Notes: generated by a model not told the origin, from the sequence alone. Positions 32,391 to 40,990 are shown, numbered from the stretch's first letter. The stretch: 64,000 nucleotides of DNA from Sphingobacterium alkalisoli (GCF_005049105.1 NZ_SUKA01000008.1:124001-188000), one strand, 5' to 3'. Program-made: numbers and translations.

Positions 32391-32553
32391 TATTACCTTT
32401 CAAAAGTAGGAGGGTCACACCAAGGTACTCCGGAGCTTTGAAAATGTTTTGGTTGTGTATACCTTTCAAATTGGGATAAGTAACATCACAATTTGATTTA
32501 TACGGTTTGATTTCTCGGTTGCATATACCTTTTAAAGCCCGCATTCAGATTTT
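32386..32553. CRISPR. CRISPR-like array, segment 3
   Basis: Three related units: 32386-32421 (diverged 5' half, ending CACACC), 32452-32487 (good match) and 32518-32553 (5' half good, then diverging into a palindromic insert). The two spacers, 32422-32451 and 32488-32517, are each 30 bp, so the register of the main array is kept even though the toxin-antitoxin genes now separate it from segment 2. The first unit overlaps the last codons of the PIN remnant. Confidence 0.8.
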
Positions 32554-32582
32554 GCCTATCTGCTGATCCGCAAATCAGCAAT

Positions 32583-32646
32583 AAAATAAAAAAGTATTTA
32601 GCGAGTGGCATATCGCCCTCACCCTACGGCGTCACAAGATGCCTCA
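32583..32646 (+). repeat. 60-bp dispersed element, copy 3
   Basis: Nearly identical to copy 1 (30629-30692), including the upstream AGCAATAAAATAAAAAAG context. It closes array segment 3. Confidence 0.75.
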
Positions 32647-33064
32647 AGTATACATTTCACTTTTTTATCAATACCAATACGTCAAAGAACATAGCGATGC
32701 ATATAGAAAATCTTTCACAAAAGGCAAGCCTCTTCCTTGTCGTCTTTCGACAACACCGCATCTGAATTAAAATAAAATGATTGAAATCCTATACGCTTTT
32801 AACTGGTTTCTTCACGTGGTTTGGCGCTTCATTTAGCTTTACAGGACCGATGTTTTTTGAGAAAGTAAACAACCCCAATTAAACTGGAGATTTAATAATA
32901 TTTTTAAATAGCCTCTTTCTCATAGTTTATGATTTAATACTGTTTGCAAACTATCTTAATACGATTTTGTTTACATAACAAATATAAAAACAAAAAATAA
33001 AATAGCAAAATTTTATAATATTTTTTATTTAATATTTTGCGCAAATAATAATTCTATTTGTTAT
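32647..33064. other. Intergenic stretch before the HTH gene; no complete gene
   Basis: It holds a 16-base match (32667-32682, reverse strand) to the region next to the GC-rich hairpin at 30147-30162. A short frame near 32795-32880 reads TGFFTWFGASFSFTG and then stops, probably a gene remnant. Possible operators: palindrome GTTTGCAAAC at 32942-32951, and TTTGTTTACATAACAAA at 32966-32982, whose right half ACATAACAAA recurs inverted at 33057-33066 over the HTH gene start. Confidence 0.5.
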
Positions 33065-33547
33065 GTGAGTATTGCAAATAAAACCATATTAGCGGATATT
33101 GGTAAACAAATCCGCATACGCAGGGAAGAGTTATCTTATGCACAGAATGATGTAGCAAATATGACAGGCCTCACTATAAATACTGTTGCATCGCTAGAGA
33201 AAGGTAAAGGTGCGACACTAAATAATTTTCTGTTGATCTGTAGAGCTTTGGAAATACAACCTAAGGATATTTTTAAAAGTGACATCAGTTTAGAACCTCT
33301 TTATAATCTTCCCCCTGAATCTAAAAGACGGATCGAGATTACCCAAAAACTTGACAACCTAGTTTACAACTCCGATTTCTTCAACAGTCCAAAGCGTGTC
33401 GCCGATGTCATCAAAGAATTAGACACCGAAAAAAGCGACAGCAACAAATTCTCCGTTTATCTGACCGGCTATTGTAAAGAAGGCGAACTGGAATATATCA
33501 AAGAGGGCAACATCAAAAAGTATACTAAAAAGAAAAATGGGGGCTAG
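33065..33547 (+). CDS. Xre-type helix-turn-helix regulator
   Basis: 160 residues. HTH_3 domain at about 10-68 (IGKQIRIRREELSYAQNDVA, MTGLTINTVASLEKGKG, then LLICRALEI), followed by a tail of about 90 residues with KYTKKKNGG at the end. Start GTG at 33065. The arrangement resembles the antitoxin-like regulators beside HipA-type toxins, but no such toxin is adjacent. The repeated TTTGTTATGT half-sites at 32973-32982 (inverted) and 33057-33066 suggest autoregulation. Its 3' end overlaps the convergent transglutaminase gene by 23 bp. Confidence 0.85.
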   Translation: MSIANKTILADIGKQIRIRREELSYAQNDVANMTGLTINTVASLEKGKGATLNNFLLICRALEIQPKDIFKSDISLEPLYNLPPESKRRIEITQKLDNLVYNSDFFNSPKRVADVIKELDTEKSDSNKFSVYLTGYCKEGELEYIKEGNIKKYTKKKNGG

Positions 33548-34328
33548 ACCTTCCCTCCTCTACGCTCACTTGCATCTCATTGAGCGTCACCGCACCGAAG
33601 TGTGTGGCAAAGGCAACATCCGCAGCATCCCGCCCGTAGGCCACTAGAATGCGGCCGCCTTTCGGTTCGTGCTGTGTAGCATCGAAGCAATACCAGCGTC
33701 CTCCGATATAGGCCTCAAACCAAGCATGAAGGTCCATTGGATCCAACTCGTACAGATAGCCCGTAGCCATCCGTGCCGGAATATCCAATGCCCGGCACAG
33801 GGAAATACCGATATGCGCGAAGTCACGGCATACACCTTTCTTCGTTTCCAATACATCGCATGCAGATGAACTGCTGTTGGTAGTGCCATATTCGTATTGG
33901 ATGTGTGTATGTATCCATTGACGAATCGCTTCCACTTGTTCATAGCCAGTGTTGCAGCCTCTGGTTATTTCCGCGCTCACTTCGCCCAGTTTGTCAGACT
34001 CGCAGTACCGGCTCGGCAAGAGAAAGTGCAACATACCGTCCGGCAGGTCAGTGATTGGTGTCCATGCAGCTCCGTAATCCACATCGATCACATCGGCACA
34101 GTCGGCAACCACCGTGCTTCGTAGTTGGAATTGTCCGGCGGGCAGCACCAACCGTTGACACAAATTACCGTAAGTGTCGGCAAACTCAGTCATGGCCACA
34201 TAGGGCGACACCTGCAACTCGTCGCGCATCACGAACTGTCCGATCCCACTCTTCGGCCGCAGCATGAATATCGTTGGCACGGGAAACTCGCAGGTAAAAT
34301 CCAGAAAACAAGACGCTTGTATTAGCAT
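33525..34328 (-). CDS. Transglutaminase-like protein
   Basis: 267 residues from the ATG at 34328; a further upstream ATG at 34436 would add 36 hydrophobic residues with no family support. The N-terminal Bact_transglu_N-like part spans about 1-110. The catalytic core has C167 in KGVCRDFAHIG, H201 in DLHAWFEAYIGG and D216 in CFDATQ, the full Cys-His-Asp triad. Members are cysteine peptidases or transglutaminases, probably cytoplasmic as no signal is seen. Base composition is more GC-rich than its neighbours, which hints at recent acquisition. It converges on and overlaps the HTH gene. Confidence 0.88.
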   Translation of the reverse strand: MLIQASCFLDFTCEFPVPTIFMLRPKSGIGQFVMRDELQVSPYVAMTEFADTYGNLCQRLVLPAGQFQLRSTVVADCADVIDVDYGAAWTPITDLPDGMLHFLLPSRYCESDKLGEVSAEITRGCNTGYEQVEAIRQWIHTHIQYEYGTTNSSSSACDVLETKKGVCRDFAHIGISLCRALDIPARMATGYLYELDPMDLHAWFEAYIGGRWYCFDATQHEPKGGRILVAYGRDAADVAFATHFGAVTLNEMQVSVEEGRSSPHFSF

Positions 34329-34567
34329 AGCGTAAATATACATAAAAGCGCAGAAGACAAGGAAATACCTTAAATAAATGCTTATTATTTGTCGGACAAC
34401 GACTATATTTGATATATAGCTAAGTTTAAATAGCACCCCACAGAAGCTTACGCGATGAAATAAATATTAACTAACAACACTACATACATATATAGTCTAT
34501 AAAGGAAAAATAAAACCATCATGTCGCCATTTATAGTTATTTTCGTTCTATAACCAAATCTAATTTT

Positions 34568-35167
34568 ATGAATACCTACACATTCTTTTTCGTATTATGT
34601 CTCCTATATAGCCACTTAACTATCGCTCAAGAGAATACCAGACCGTACAAGAAAATAAGAGCGGGATATGAATTAAATATCGGGGGTTTTACCGACCAAT
34701 ACACAGCTGTGAATCCCAGCGGCACTGTGCATTATTTAATTCATCCACAATTATGGACAGGCCTACGTGCAGGATTTCGTCATCTATTTTCTGATCCAGC
34801 CTATAAAGAAAAGGATTTACAATCCAAAAATATATTTATAAATGAAGAAATAAAAGGTATAGCAACTATCTCTTTACGCTATTATTTCAGTGATAAAAAA
34901 ATAAGTCCGCTTCTCGAAGGGAGGTTAGGATTACAACAAGGCATCCGCTCGGAACAAGTACAGCTTGCCACAGGTGGATTATTAGGCTGTGCGTTCAAGT
35001 TCCCATTTGGTGGAATTATACATTTCGGCTATCAGACTGAACTACTTAATTACAATTCACTTACCTATCGAACGGATGGCACGGGTTATACCGTTTATCG
35101 TGTCATCGGTGATCTCCCTATAAAGCGAATGTCTCATGGGGGTTTTATTAACTTTACTTTTAACTGA
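34568..35167 (+). CDS. Probable outer-membrane beta-barrel protein, unknown function
   Basis: 199 residues with a signal peptide (FFFVLCLLYSHLTIA-QE, about residues 6-20), then alternating strands with many Tyr/Gly residues (YELNIGGFTDQYTAVN, RYYFSDKKISPLLEGRLGLQ), ending GGFINFTFN with a terminal aromatic-x pattern. This looks like an eight-stranded barrel of the porin-family/OmpA-like size class. No named family recognised. Four bases separate it from the next gene, a lipoprotein, so the pair is probably one transcript. Confidence 0.7.
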   Translation: MNTYTFFFVLCLLYSHLTIAQENTRPYKKIRAGYELNIGGFTDQYTAVNPSGTVHYLIHPQLWTGLRAGFRHLFSDPAYKEKDLQSKNIFINEEIKGIATISLRYYFSDKKISPLLEGRLGLQQGIRSEQVQLATGGLLGCAFKFPFGGIIHFGYQTELLNYNSLTYRTDGTGYTVYRVIGDLPIKRMSHGGFINFTFN

Positions 35168-35171
35168 TACG

Positions 35172-35699
35172 ATGAAGAATATCATTTTTATATTTTGCAT
35201 ATTAGGCCTGTTAACAGGCTGCAGGAAACAACGGTATGTAATTACCGAGAATGGGAACTTTGAAATAAAAGGATTGGGATCTATGAGCAATAACCAAGAT
35301 AGCATTCATGGATCTTTTGAACTTAGCGTAAAATTTGAAGCTTTATATTTTGGTTCGAACTGGCATATTATTCCAACGGCCAATGCCTTAACTCTACCCA
35401 TAGTTTACGTTAACTCCATTGATCTCAACTCAATTGAAGTCAAACTAGATCAGCCCGTCCAAATTGATGACAAGGATATATCAAAAAACGAGGATATCGT
35501 AAAACATCTATTCACGACGACAGAATTATCAAATCTCCAACGATACGAGCCAAGCATCGTACGTATAATATTTAATGACGAACTGTTGAACAGATGTGAA
35601 TTTCAAACAGGCTGGACTACCTTTTATCTAACGGGTAAGAATTCGGACGATGTCAAATTTTCCTTTTCGAAAAGGGTATTTTTAAATATCAAGCCGTAA
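35172..35699 (+). CDS. Small lipoprotein, unknown function
   Basis: 175 residues from the ATG at 35172 (MKNIIFIFCILGLLTGCRKQ, lipobox Cys17). An earlier in-frame ATG at 35136 would overlap the upstream gene and break the signal peptide, so it is rejected. The mature part is mostly beta with several Asp/Asn-rich loops. No family recognised. It is likely anchored to the outer or inner membrane and works with the preceding barrel protein. Confidence 0.75.
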   Translation: MKNIIFIFCILGLLTGCRKQRYVITENGNFEIKGLGSMSNNQDSIHGSFELSVKFEALYFGSNWHIIPTANALTLPIVYVNSIDLNSIEVKLDQPVQIDDKDISKNEDIVKHLFTTTELSNLQRYEPSIVRIIFNDELLNRCEFQTGWTTFYLTGKNSDDVKFSFSKRVFLNIKP

Positions 35700-35889
35700 T
35701 TGCAAAGACAATAACAAGACAGCACATGACAAAAATCTAAACAAGACTTGCTTTTTCTCGAATTTATGTATGCATTAAAAAAACAAACGCTATTTAGAAT
35801 AATACAGATTGAAAAAGAAATAGGTACAAATCTTGATTAAAATTGGCAGTTAATATTTTAATTGCTAACTTTAAATTAAAGAACTACCC

Positions 35890-36096
35890 ATGAGAACCTT
35901 TTGGATATACTTTTCCATTTTTTTTATTATGTGCATAATGACGCAATTATTCCTTTACTTTTCTGCACCAGATAGGTATAATTTCGACCTCGTTCATGGC
36001 GTCAGTTACCTTGCCATCATATTCATATCTGCTTTACTAACGTCATATATTTTACGCAAACGCAAATACTCCTATAAGGAAAAAGCCAACTTATAG
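35890..36096 (+). CDS. Small two-helix membrane protein, unknown
   Basis: 68 residues: hydrophobic helix at about 4-25 (YFSIFFIMCIMTQLFLYF), a short polar loop (SAPDRYNFDLVHG), a second helix at about 38-56 (SYLAIIFISALLTSYIL), then a basic tail (RKRKYSYKEKANL). The positive tail predicts both ends in the cytoplasm. No family recognised. A weak terminator-like hairpin overlaps its end. Confidence 0.6.
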   Translation: MRTFWIYFSIFFIMCIMTQLFLYFSAPDRYNFDLVHGVSYLAIIFISALLTSYILRKRKYSYKEKANL

Positions 36097-36110
36097 TCGG
36101 CTTCTTCTTT
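36083..36110 (+). terminator. Weak terminator after the small membrane protein
   Basis: AAGCCAAC (36083-36090) and GTCGGCTT (36096-36103) pair with one mismatch around TTATA, followed by a T-rich stretch. Confidence 0.45.
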
Positions 36111-36134
36111 ATAATTACTAATCGCTTGATACTT

Positions 36135-36770
36135 TTATTTATTCGGCTGTGGCGTTGTACGCAAGTAAGGTTTTATCTCCGTAAATCCTTTTGGAAATTT
36201 AGCAGGAATATCTTCCGTTTTAATAGCCGGCACCACGATGACATCTTGCCCGTCGGTCCAGTCTGCTGGTGTAGCAACAGAATACTCATCAGTTAATTGC
36301 AATGAATCAATCACACGCAAAATCTCATTAAAATTCCGACCCGTTGATGCTGGATACGTTAGGGTCAATTTAACCTTGCGATCCGGACCGATAACAAATA
36401 CAGAACGAACAGTAGCAGTAGCAGATGCATTAGGATGAATCATATCATATAACTCTGCTACCGTGCGATCTTTATCCGCAATGATCGGAAAATCAACATT
36501 GGTGTTTTGAGTCTCATTAATATCCTTTATCCAGCCGAAGTGATCCTCTATATCATCTACACTCAATGCCAATACTTTTACATTACGCTTCTCAAATTCA
36601 CCCTTAAGCTGCGCAGTGCGTCCCAACTCTGTAGTACATACTGGTGTGTAATCAGAAGGATGAGAATAAAGCACTACCCAGCTTCCCTCTGTATAATCGT
36701 AAAAATCGATATCTCCAATTGTTGTTTGCGCTTGGAAATTTGGCGCTTGGTCTCCTAATCTTAAACTCAT
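36135..36770 (-). CDS. 1-Cys type peroxiredoxin (Prx6 family)
   Basis: A 211-residue thiol peroxidase. Peroxidatic Cys45 lies in SDYTPVCTTELG, the PxxxT/S-xxC context of the AhpC/TSA fold. The long C-terminal part with ATVRSVFVIGPDRKVKLTL and the ending IKPYLRTTPQP is characteristic of Prx6-type enzymes. It reduces H2O2 and alkyl hydroperoxides in the cytoplasm. No resolving Cys is visible, so an external thiol is needed. It stands alone on the minus strand. Confidence 0.93.
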   Translation of the reverse strand: MSLRLGDQAPNFQAQTTIGDIDFYDYTEGSWVVLYSHPSDYTPVCTTELGRTAQLKGEFEKRNVKVLALSVDDIEDHFGWIKDINETQNTNVDFPIIADKDRTVAELYDMIHPNASATATVRSVFVIGPDRKVKLTLTYPASTGRNFNEILRVIDSLQLTDEYSVATPADWTDGQDVIVVPAIKTEDIPAKFPKGFTEIKPYLRTTPQPNK

Positions 36771-37013
36771 GTTATATATTATTTAAAATCAATATTTCAT
36801 TTACTCTACTAAGATAGTAGATTAAGATAAACACCCCAAATATATTCCGTCATAACTTTATCATTTCTATAACAACGCGATTGTGATTAAGTTTATTTTT
36901 GTGTTAAGGCGTTTGGTGTTAAAGCAATTAACCGATAAAAATTATTTCTCAACAAAACATTATGCATGCATAGTATTTTTAAGTATATTTGAATATACCA
37001 TACTAAACAAGTT

Positions 37014-38159
37014 ATGTATTTCGAACTATCTGAAGAACATAAAATGATTCGCAATGCCGCGCGTGAATTTGCGCAGGAACTGAAAGCAGGTGCCATTCAG
37101 CGCGATGAAGAAGCTACATTCCCTTTCCAGTTTGTAAAAAAAATGGGAGAACTTGGTTTCATGGGGATGATGATTCCCGAGCAATATGGCGGAGCTGGTC
37201 TCGACACCTTGGCCTACGTATTGGCATTGGAAGAAATTGCAAAAATAGACGCTTCTACTGCTGTAATCTTATCTGCACACAACTCTTTAGTACTATGGGG
37301 ATTAAACGAATATGGAACTGAAGAGCAGAAACAGAAATATCTAGTGCCCTTAGCCAAGGGAGAGAAATTGGGTGCTTTTGCTCTCTCGGAACCTGAAGCC
37401 GGTTCGGATGCATCTTCGCAACATACAATTGCTGAAGATCAAAGTGATTATTACTTGCTCAATGGAACCAAGAATTGGATCACTAATGGTGGCAATGCCG
37501 ATATATATTTAATCGTTGCACAAACAGACGTGGGCAAAGGGCATAAAGGAATCAACGTGCTTATTGTAGAAAAGGGATATCCAGGCTTTACAATCGGGCC
37601 AAAAGAAAATAAGCTAGGAATCCGCAGTTCCGATACACATTCGCTATTATTTTCGGACGTAAAAGTACCGAAGGAAAACCGGATCGGAGAAGATGGATTT
37701 GGATTCAAATTTGCTATGAAAACGCTAGATGGCGGACGGATTGGCATCGCTGCTCAAGCGCTGGGAATTGCTGCGGGAGCCTATGATTTATCATTGGCCT
37801 ATTCCAAAACACGAAAGACTTTCGGAAAACCGATTTCAGATCATCAAGCAATCCAATTTAAATTGGCCGATATGGAAGTGGAAATAGAAGCTGCCCGCCT
37901 ATTGACATACAAAGCTGCTTGGACAAAAGACCAAGGACTTCCCTATGGCAAAGAGGCTGCTATGGCAAAATTACACGCTTCTGAAGTCGCTATGAAACAC
38001 AGTATAGAAGCTGTACAAATTCATGGTGGTTACGGGTATGTCAAAGAATATCACGTGGAACGACTTATGCGCGATGCAAAAATAACACAGATATATGAGG
38101 GCACTTCGGAAATACAACGTCTAGTAATCGCACGCGAAATACTAAAAAACAATAAATAG
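37014..38159 (+). CDS. Acyl-CoA dehydrogenase (short-chain type)
   Basis: A 381-residue FAD enzyme for the first step of beta-oxidation (acyl-CoA to trans-2-enoyl-CoA). Family signatures: GAFALSEPEAGSDASS (about residues 122-137), WITNGG (about 155) and the catalytic base E362 in QIYEGTSEIQR near the C-terminus, the position used by short/medium-chain members. It is cytoplasmic and passes electrons to ETF. Length is normal. A TATATTTG box lies about 30 bp upstream (from 36979) but lacks a good -33 partner. A clear terminator follows, so it is probably monocistronic. Confidence 0.93.
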   Translation: MYFELSEEHKMIRNAAREFAQELKAGAIQRDEEATFPFQFVKKMGELGFMGMMIPEQYGGAGLDTLAYVLALEEIAKIDASTAVILSAHNSLVLWGLNEYGTEEQKQKYLVPLAKGEKLGAFALSEPEAGSDASSQHTIAEDQSDYYLLNGTKNWITNGGNADIYLIVAQTDVGKGHKGINVLIVEKGYPGFTIGPKENKLGIRSSDTHSLLFSDVKVPKENRIGEDGFGFKFAMKTLDGGRIGIAAQALGIAAGAYDLSLAYSKTRKTFGKPISDHQAIQFKLADMEVEIEAARLLTYKAAWTKDQGLPYGKEAAMAKLHASEVAMKHSIEAVQIHGGYGYVKEYHVERLMRDAKITQIYEGTSEIQRLVIAREILKNNK

Positions 38160-38184
38160 GTAAGGGAGCCCCCCTTACCTTTTA
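38158..38184 (+). terminator. Intrinsic terminator after acyl-CoA dehydrogenase
   Basis: AGGTAAGGG (38158-38166) pairs perfectly with CCCTTACCT (38172-38180), followed by TTTT. Confidence 0.85.
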
Positions 38185-38195
38185 TACTCATCTAA

Positions 38196-38582
38196 CTATT
38201 TAAGGTATCTATCAATAGTTGCCAAATGCTCAAAATCTTCGAAAGAGAAATTTCCAGTTTTGGCAGCTTGATATTCCAATAGCAACTTGGCCCTTTGGAG
38301 TAATTGTACTTCCTTATTGATTAATCCATCATACAGGAATAACAAAGCTAAAGGCCGTAATTGTTCGGGTTCCAACCTATCTGCAAACTGCTTTAGTTCA
38401 TCTTCGTTTAATTGCAACAGATCGGAACGCTCTTGTTTAAAGAAATCACGATATCCTGTCTCGATATCAACAGGGTTTTGTGATTTATCAAATCCTTCCC
38501 ATAGTCCTACCACCAATCTCAAAAACTTCCCCATTTCATTGATCCAATTTAGGATCGTGTCTTTTTCATATCGTATTCCCAT
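38196..38582 (-). CDS. Conserved-looking helical protein, unknown function
   Basis: 128 residues, predicted all-helical and cytoplasmic (MGIRYEKDTILNWINEMGKF start, several Leu-rich amphipathic helices, ending ATIDRYLK). No signal or membrane segment. I do not recognise the family. It lies 56 bp downstream of proA on the same strand and may be the last gene of the proBA transcript. Confidence 0.7.
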   Translation of the reverse strand: MGIRYEKDTILNWINEMGKFLRLVVGLWEGFDKSQNPVDIETGYRDFFKQERSDLLQLNEDELKQFADRLEPEQLRPLALLFLYDGLINKEVQLLQRAKLLLEYQAAKTGNFSFEDFEHLATIDRYLK

Positions 38583-38638
38583 TCTTCAAAATCAAAAGTC
38601 AAAAACCTAATGCCATATCTCAAATCTAACATCTAATA

Positions 38639-39886
38639 TCACCTCACCTGCCCATTACCGGTTACAAACCATTTTTCAGTCACCAATTTCTCCAAGGCAA
38701 ATGGTCCTCTGGCATGTAGCTTTTGCGTCGAAATCCCTATCTCTGCTCCCAAACCAAATTCTCCTCCATCCGTAAAACGCGTGGATGCGTTGGAATAGAC
38801 TGCAGCGGCGTCGACTACATTCATAAAGGCACTAATGTGATCGGGATTACTCGAAACAATACATTCGGAATGTTTAGAGGAGTACATCGCGATGTGATCT
38901 AAGGCTTCTTGAAAGTTGTCGATCACTTTAACCGAACATTTAAAATCTAAAAATTCCCTTCCATAATCAGACTCCGTTGCCTGTTGAAGGTGAGGATAGT
39001 TTAGGCTTGCTAACGTTGCGAAAGCATCCTCATCCGCAAAGATCTCTACACTAGCCTCCTGTAAAAGTGGCGCTACCCGGTGGAGGAAATTTTCAGACAC
39101 TTTACGGTCTACCAGTATCGTATCTAAGGAATTACAAACCGAAGGACGCGAGATCTTAGCATTCGCAACAATCTGAGCAGCATCTTCGAGATTTGCAGTC
39201 TCCTCTACGTAGGTATGACAGACACCTGCCCCTGTTTCGATCACCGGAACTTTAGCATTCTTCCGTACTAAATCAATCAACGACTGCGATCCTCTCGGGA
39301 TAATAATATCCACATATCTAGTCGCTGTGAGCAGTTCGGAAACAAATTTGCGATCGGTTGGAAGCAGCTGAACAATGTGTTCATCCAAATCGAACTCACG
39401 AAGAACAATATGAATTAGATCGACTAGAATGCTATTGGTAAACCAGGCATCCGAACCACCCCGCAATAAACATACATTTCCAGACTGAATACAGAGTGCC
39501 GCCACATCAATCGTGACATTGGGACGGGATTCATAGATTACGCCCACAACGCCTAAAGCCACGGATTTCTTTTCAATGTATAGGCCATTAGCCAATTGCT
39601 TTGTTAAAAGTACCTTTCCGGTAGGATCTTCCAATTGGCTTACATCGATCACACTTTGTGCCAACCCTTCGATTCGCTCTTTGTTCAACACCAATCTATC
39701 ATACTTCGGATCAGTGATATCCATGCGATCCAAATCCTTTTGATTCATTGCTATTATATCATTGCTATTCGTTATCAAAAGTGAAGACAATCTCGCTAAT
39801 ACTTGTCTTTTCGTTTCTAACGATAGAGGTTGGATAACCTGTTTCGCTTGGCTCGCATCTTTCAGTAGTTGTTCTATTGTTTCCAT
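38639..39886 (-). CDS. proA: Gamma-glutamyl phosphate reductase
   Basis: A 415-residue NADPH-dependent enzyme of the aldehyde dehydrogenase fold that turns gamma-glutamyl phosphate into glutamate-5-semialdehyde, the second step of proline synthesis. Catalytic Cys251 sits in SRPSVCNSLDT. VIYESRPNVTIDVAALCIQS (about 117-136) and LLRGGSDAW (about 140-148) form the cofactor and substrate region, and the C-terminus has TRFTDGGEFGLGAEIGIST. It starts 8 bp after proB ends, so the two are co-transcribed. Confidence 0.95.
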   Translation of the reverse strand: METIEQLLKDASQAKQVIQPLSLETKRQVLARLSSLLITNSNDIIAMNQKDLDRMDITDPKYDRLVLNKERIEGLAQSVIDVSQLEDPTGKVLLTKQLANGLYIEKKSVALGVVGVIYESRPNVTIDVAALCIQSGNVCLLRGGSDAWFTNSILVDLIHIVLREFDLDEHIVQLLPTDRKFVSELLTATRYVDIIIPRGSQSLIDLVRKNAKVPVIETGAGVCHTYVEETANLEDAAQIVANAKISRPSVCNSLDTILVDRKVSENFLHRVAPLLQEASVEIFADEDAFATLASLNYPHLQQATESDYGREFLDFKCSVKVIDNFQEALDHIAMYSSKHSECIVSSNPDHISAFMNVVDAAAVYSNASTRFTDGGEFGLGAEIGISTQKLHARGPFALEKLVTEKWFVTGNGQVR

Positions 39887-39894
39887 CTCTTATT

Positions 39895-40926
39895 TTATAA
39901 AAGCACAATATCATCCGCATGTGCAATTTCTAAATTCTTTTTATTTTTTTCATTTTTAAGTATAGCGGAATCCAATTTGGATTTTGCTACCGCATGGATT
40001 AGTCCTTCTTCATCTGCTATCTGAAACACCTCACCAACCTCAAAATCCTGTACGACATTACGCACACCTACCGCCAACAGGCTTTTTCTATTTTGTAAAG
40101 CGTTTATAGCTCCTTGATCTACCGTTACCAGACCTGAAATCAAACTTCCACTTGCCAACCATTTATTGCGAGAAGATAGTTTCTTCTTTTGTGCATAACA
40201 TACAGTACCAGTCTCTCCTTTCACAGCTTTCAATATACCATTTTCGGTTTGCATACTAAAGATAACGGCCTTAATACCCATTTGATTGGCCAATCGGGCA
40301 AAATTCAATTTAGAAGTCATCCCCCCAAGACCGACCGCCGACTTCTCCTTGCTTGCTAAAGCTAGCGCATCCTTATCGATGACCTTGATTTCGGGAATAA
40401 CCTCTCCTTGGGCATTCAAAACCCCAGGAACTGATGTACTGAAAAGAATCTGTTCGGCACCAACCCCCACAGCGATCAGCGTAGCGAGCTCATCGTTGTC
40501 CGAAAACTTGAGTTCCTTGTTACTCACGACATCATTTTCATTCGCAATTGGAATAATATTATTGCGCCAAAGTGTCTCATATGTGCTCTTTAGCTGAAGA
40601 AACTGATCACGATTGGCAAAATGATGCCGCTCGCAAAGACTTTGCGCTAACGCAATTTTAAAAGGTTTAAAATACGTTGCATACGTTCGTACCAATAACG
40701 GATTACCAATAGCCGCGGCCGCTTTCCGTTCTGAAAGTGTGCCACTGTATTTGGGTAAATATTTCTTACCAGCAGCGACAGCTCCCGAGGAAACCAGTAC
40801 AATATTATAGATAGATTGCAGTTGTGCAGTTTGTCTTGCGATCTCCAAAACGATCCGCTCATCTATTTCTCCACTAGTGGTAATTGAGGCAGAACCGAAT
40901 TTGATAACCAATATTGGCTTCTTCAT
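39895..40926 (-). CDS. proB: Glutamate 5-kinase
   Basis: 343 residues. The amino-acid kinase domain (about 1-255) starts ILVIKFGSASIT, with VSSGAVAAG, NENDVVSN and VGLGGMTSKL as nucleotide and glutamate motifs. A C-terminal PUA domain (about 270-340) contains KSLLAVGVRNVVQDFEVG. It phosphorylates glutamate in the first committed step of proline synthesis and is usually feedback-inhibited by proline. First gene of proBA. Confidence 0.95.
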   Translation of the reverse strand: MKKPILVIKFGSASITTSGEIDERIVLEIARQTAQLQSIYNIVLVSSGAVAAGKKYLPKYSGTLSERKAAAAIGNPLLVRTYATYFKPFKIALAQSLCERHHFANRDQFLQLKSTYETLWRNNIIPIANENDVVSNKELKFSDNDELATLIAVGVGAEQILFSTSVPGVLNAQGEVIPEIKVIDKDALALASKEKSAVGLGGMTSKLNFARLANQMGIKAVIFSMQTENGILKAVKGETGTVCYAQKKKLSSRNKWLASGSLISGLVTVDQGAINALQNRKSLLAVGVRNVVQDFEVGEVFQIADEEGLIHAVAKSKLDSAILKNEKNKKNLEIAHADDIVLL

Positions 40927-40990
40927 TTAAATTTTATTAAAAATCTGCGTTGATATTTTGGAAAAACATAAATATATAGAGGATTTTCAA

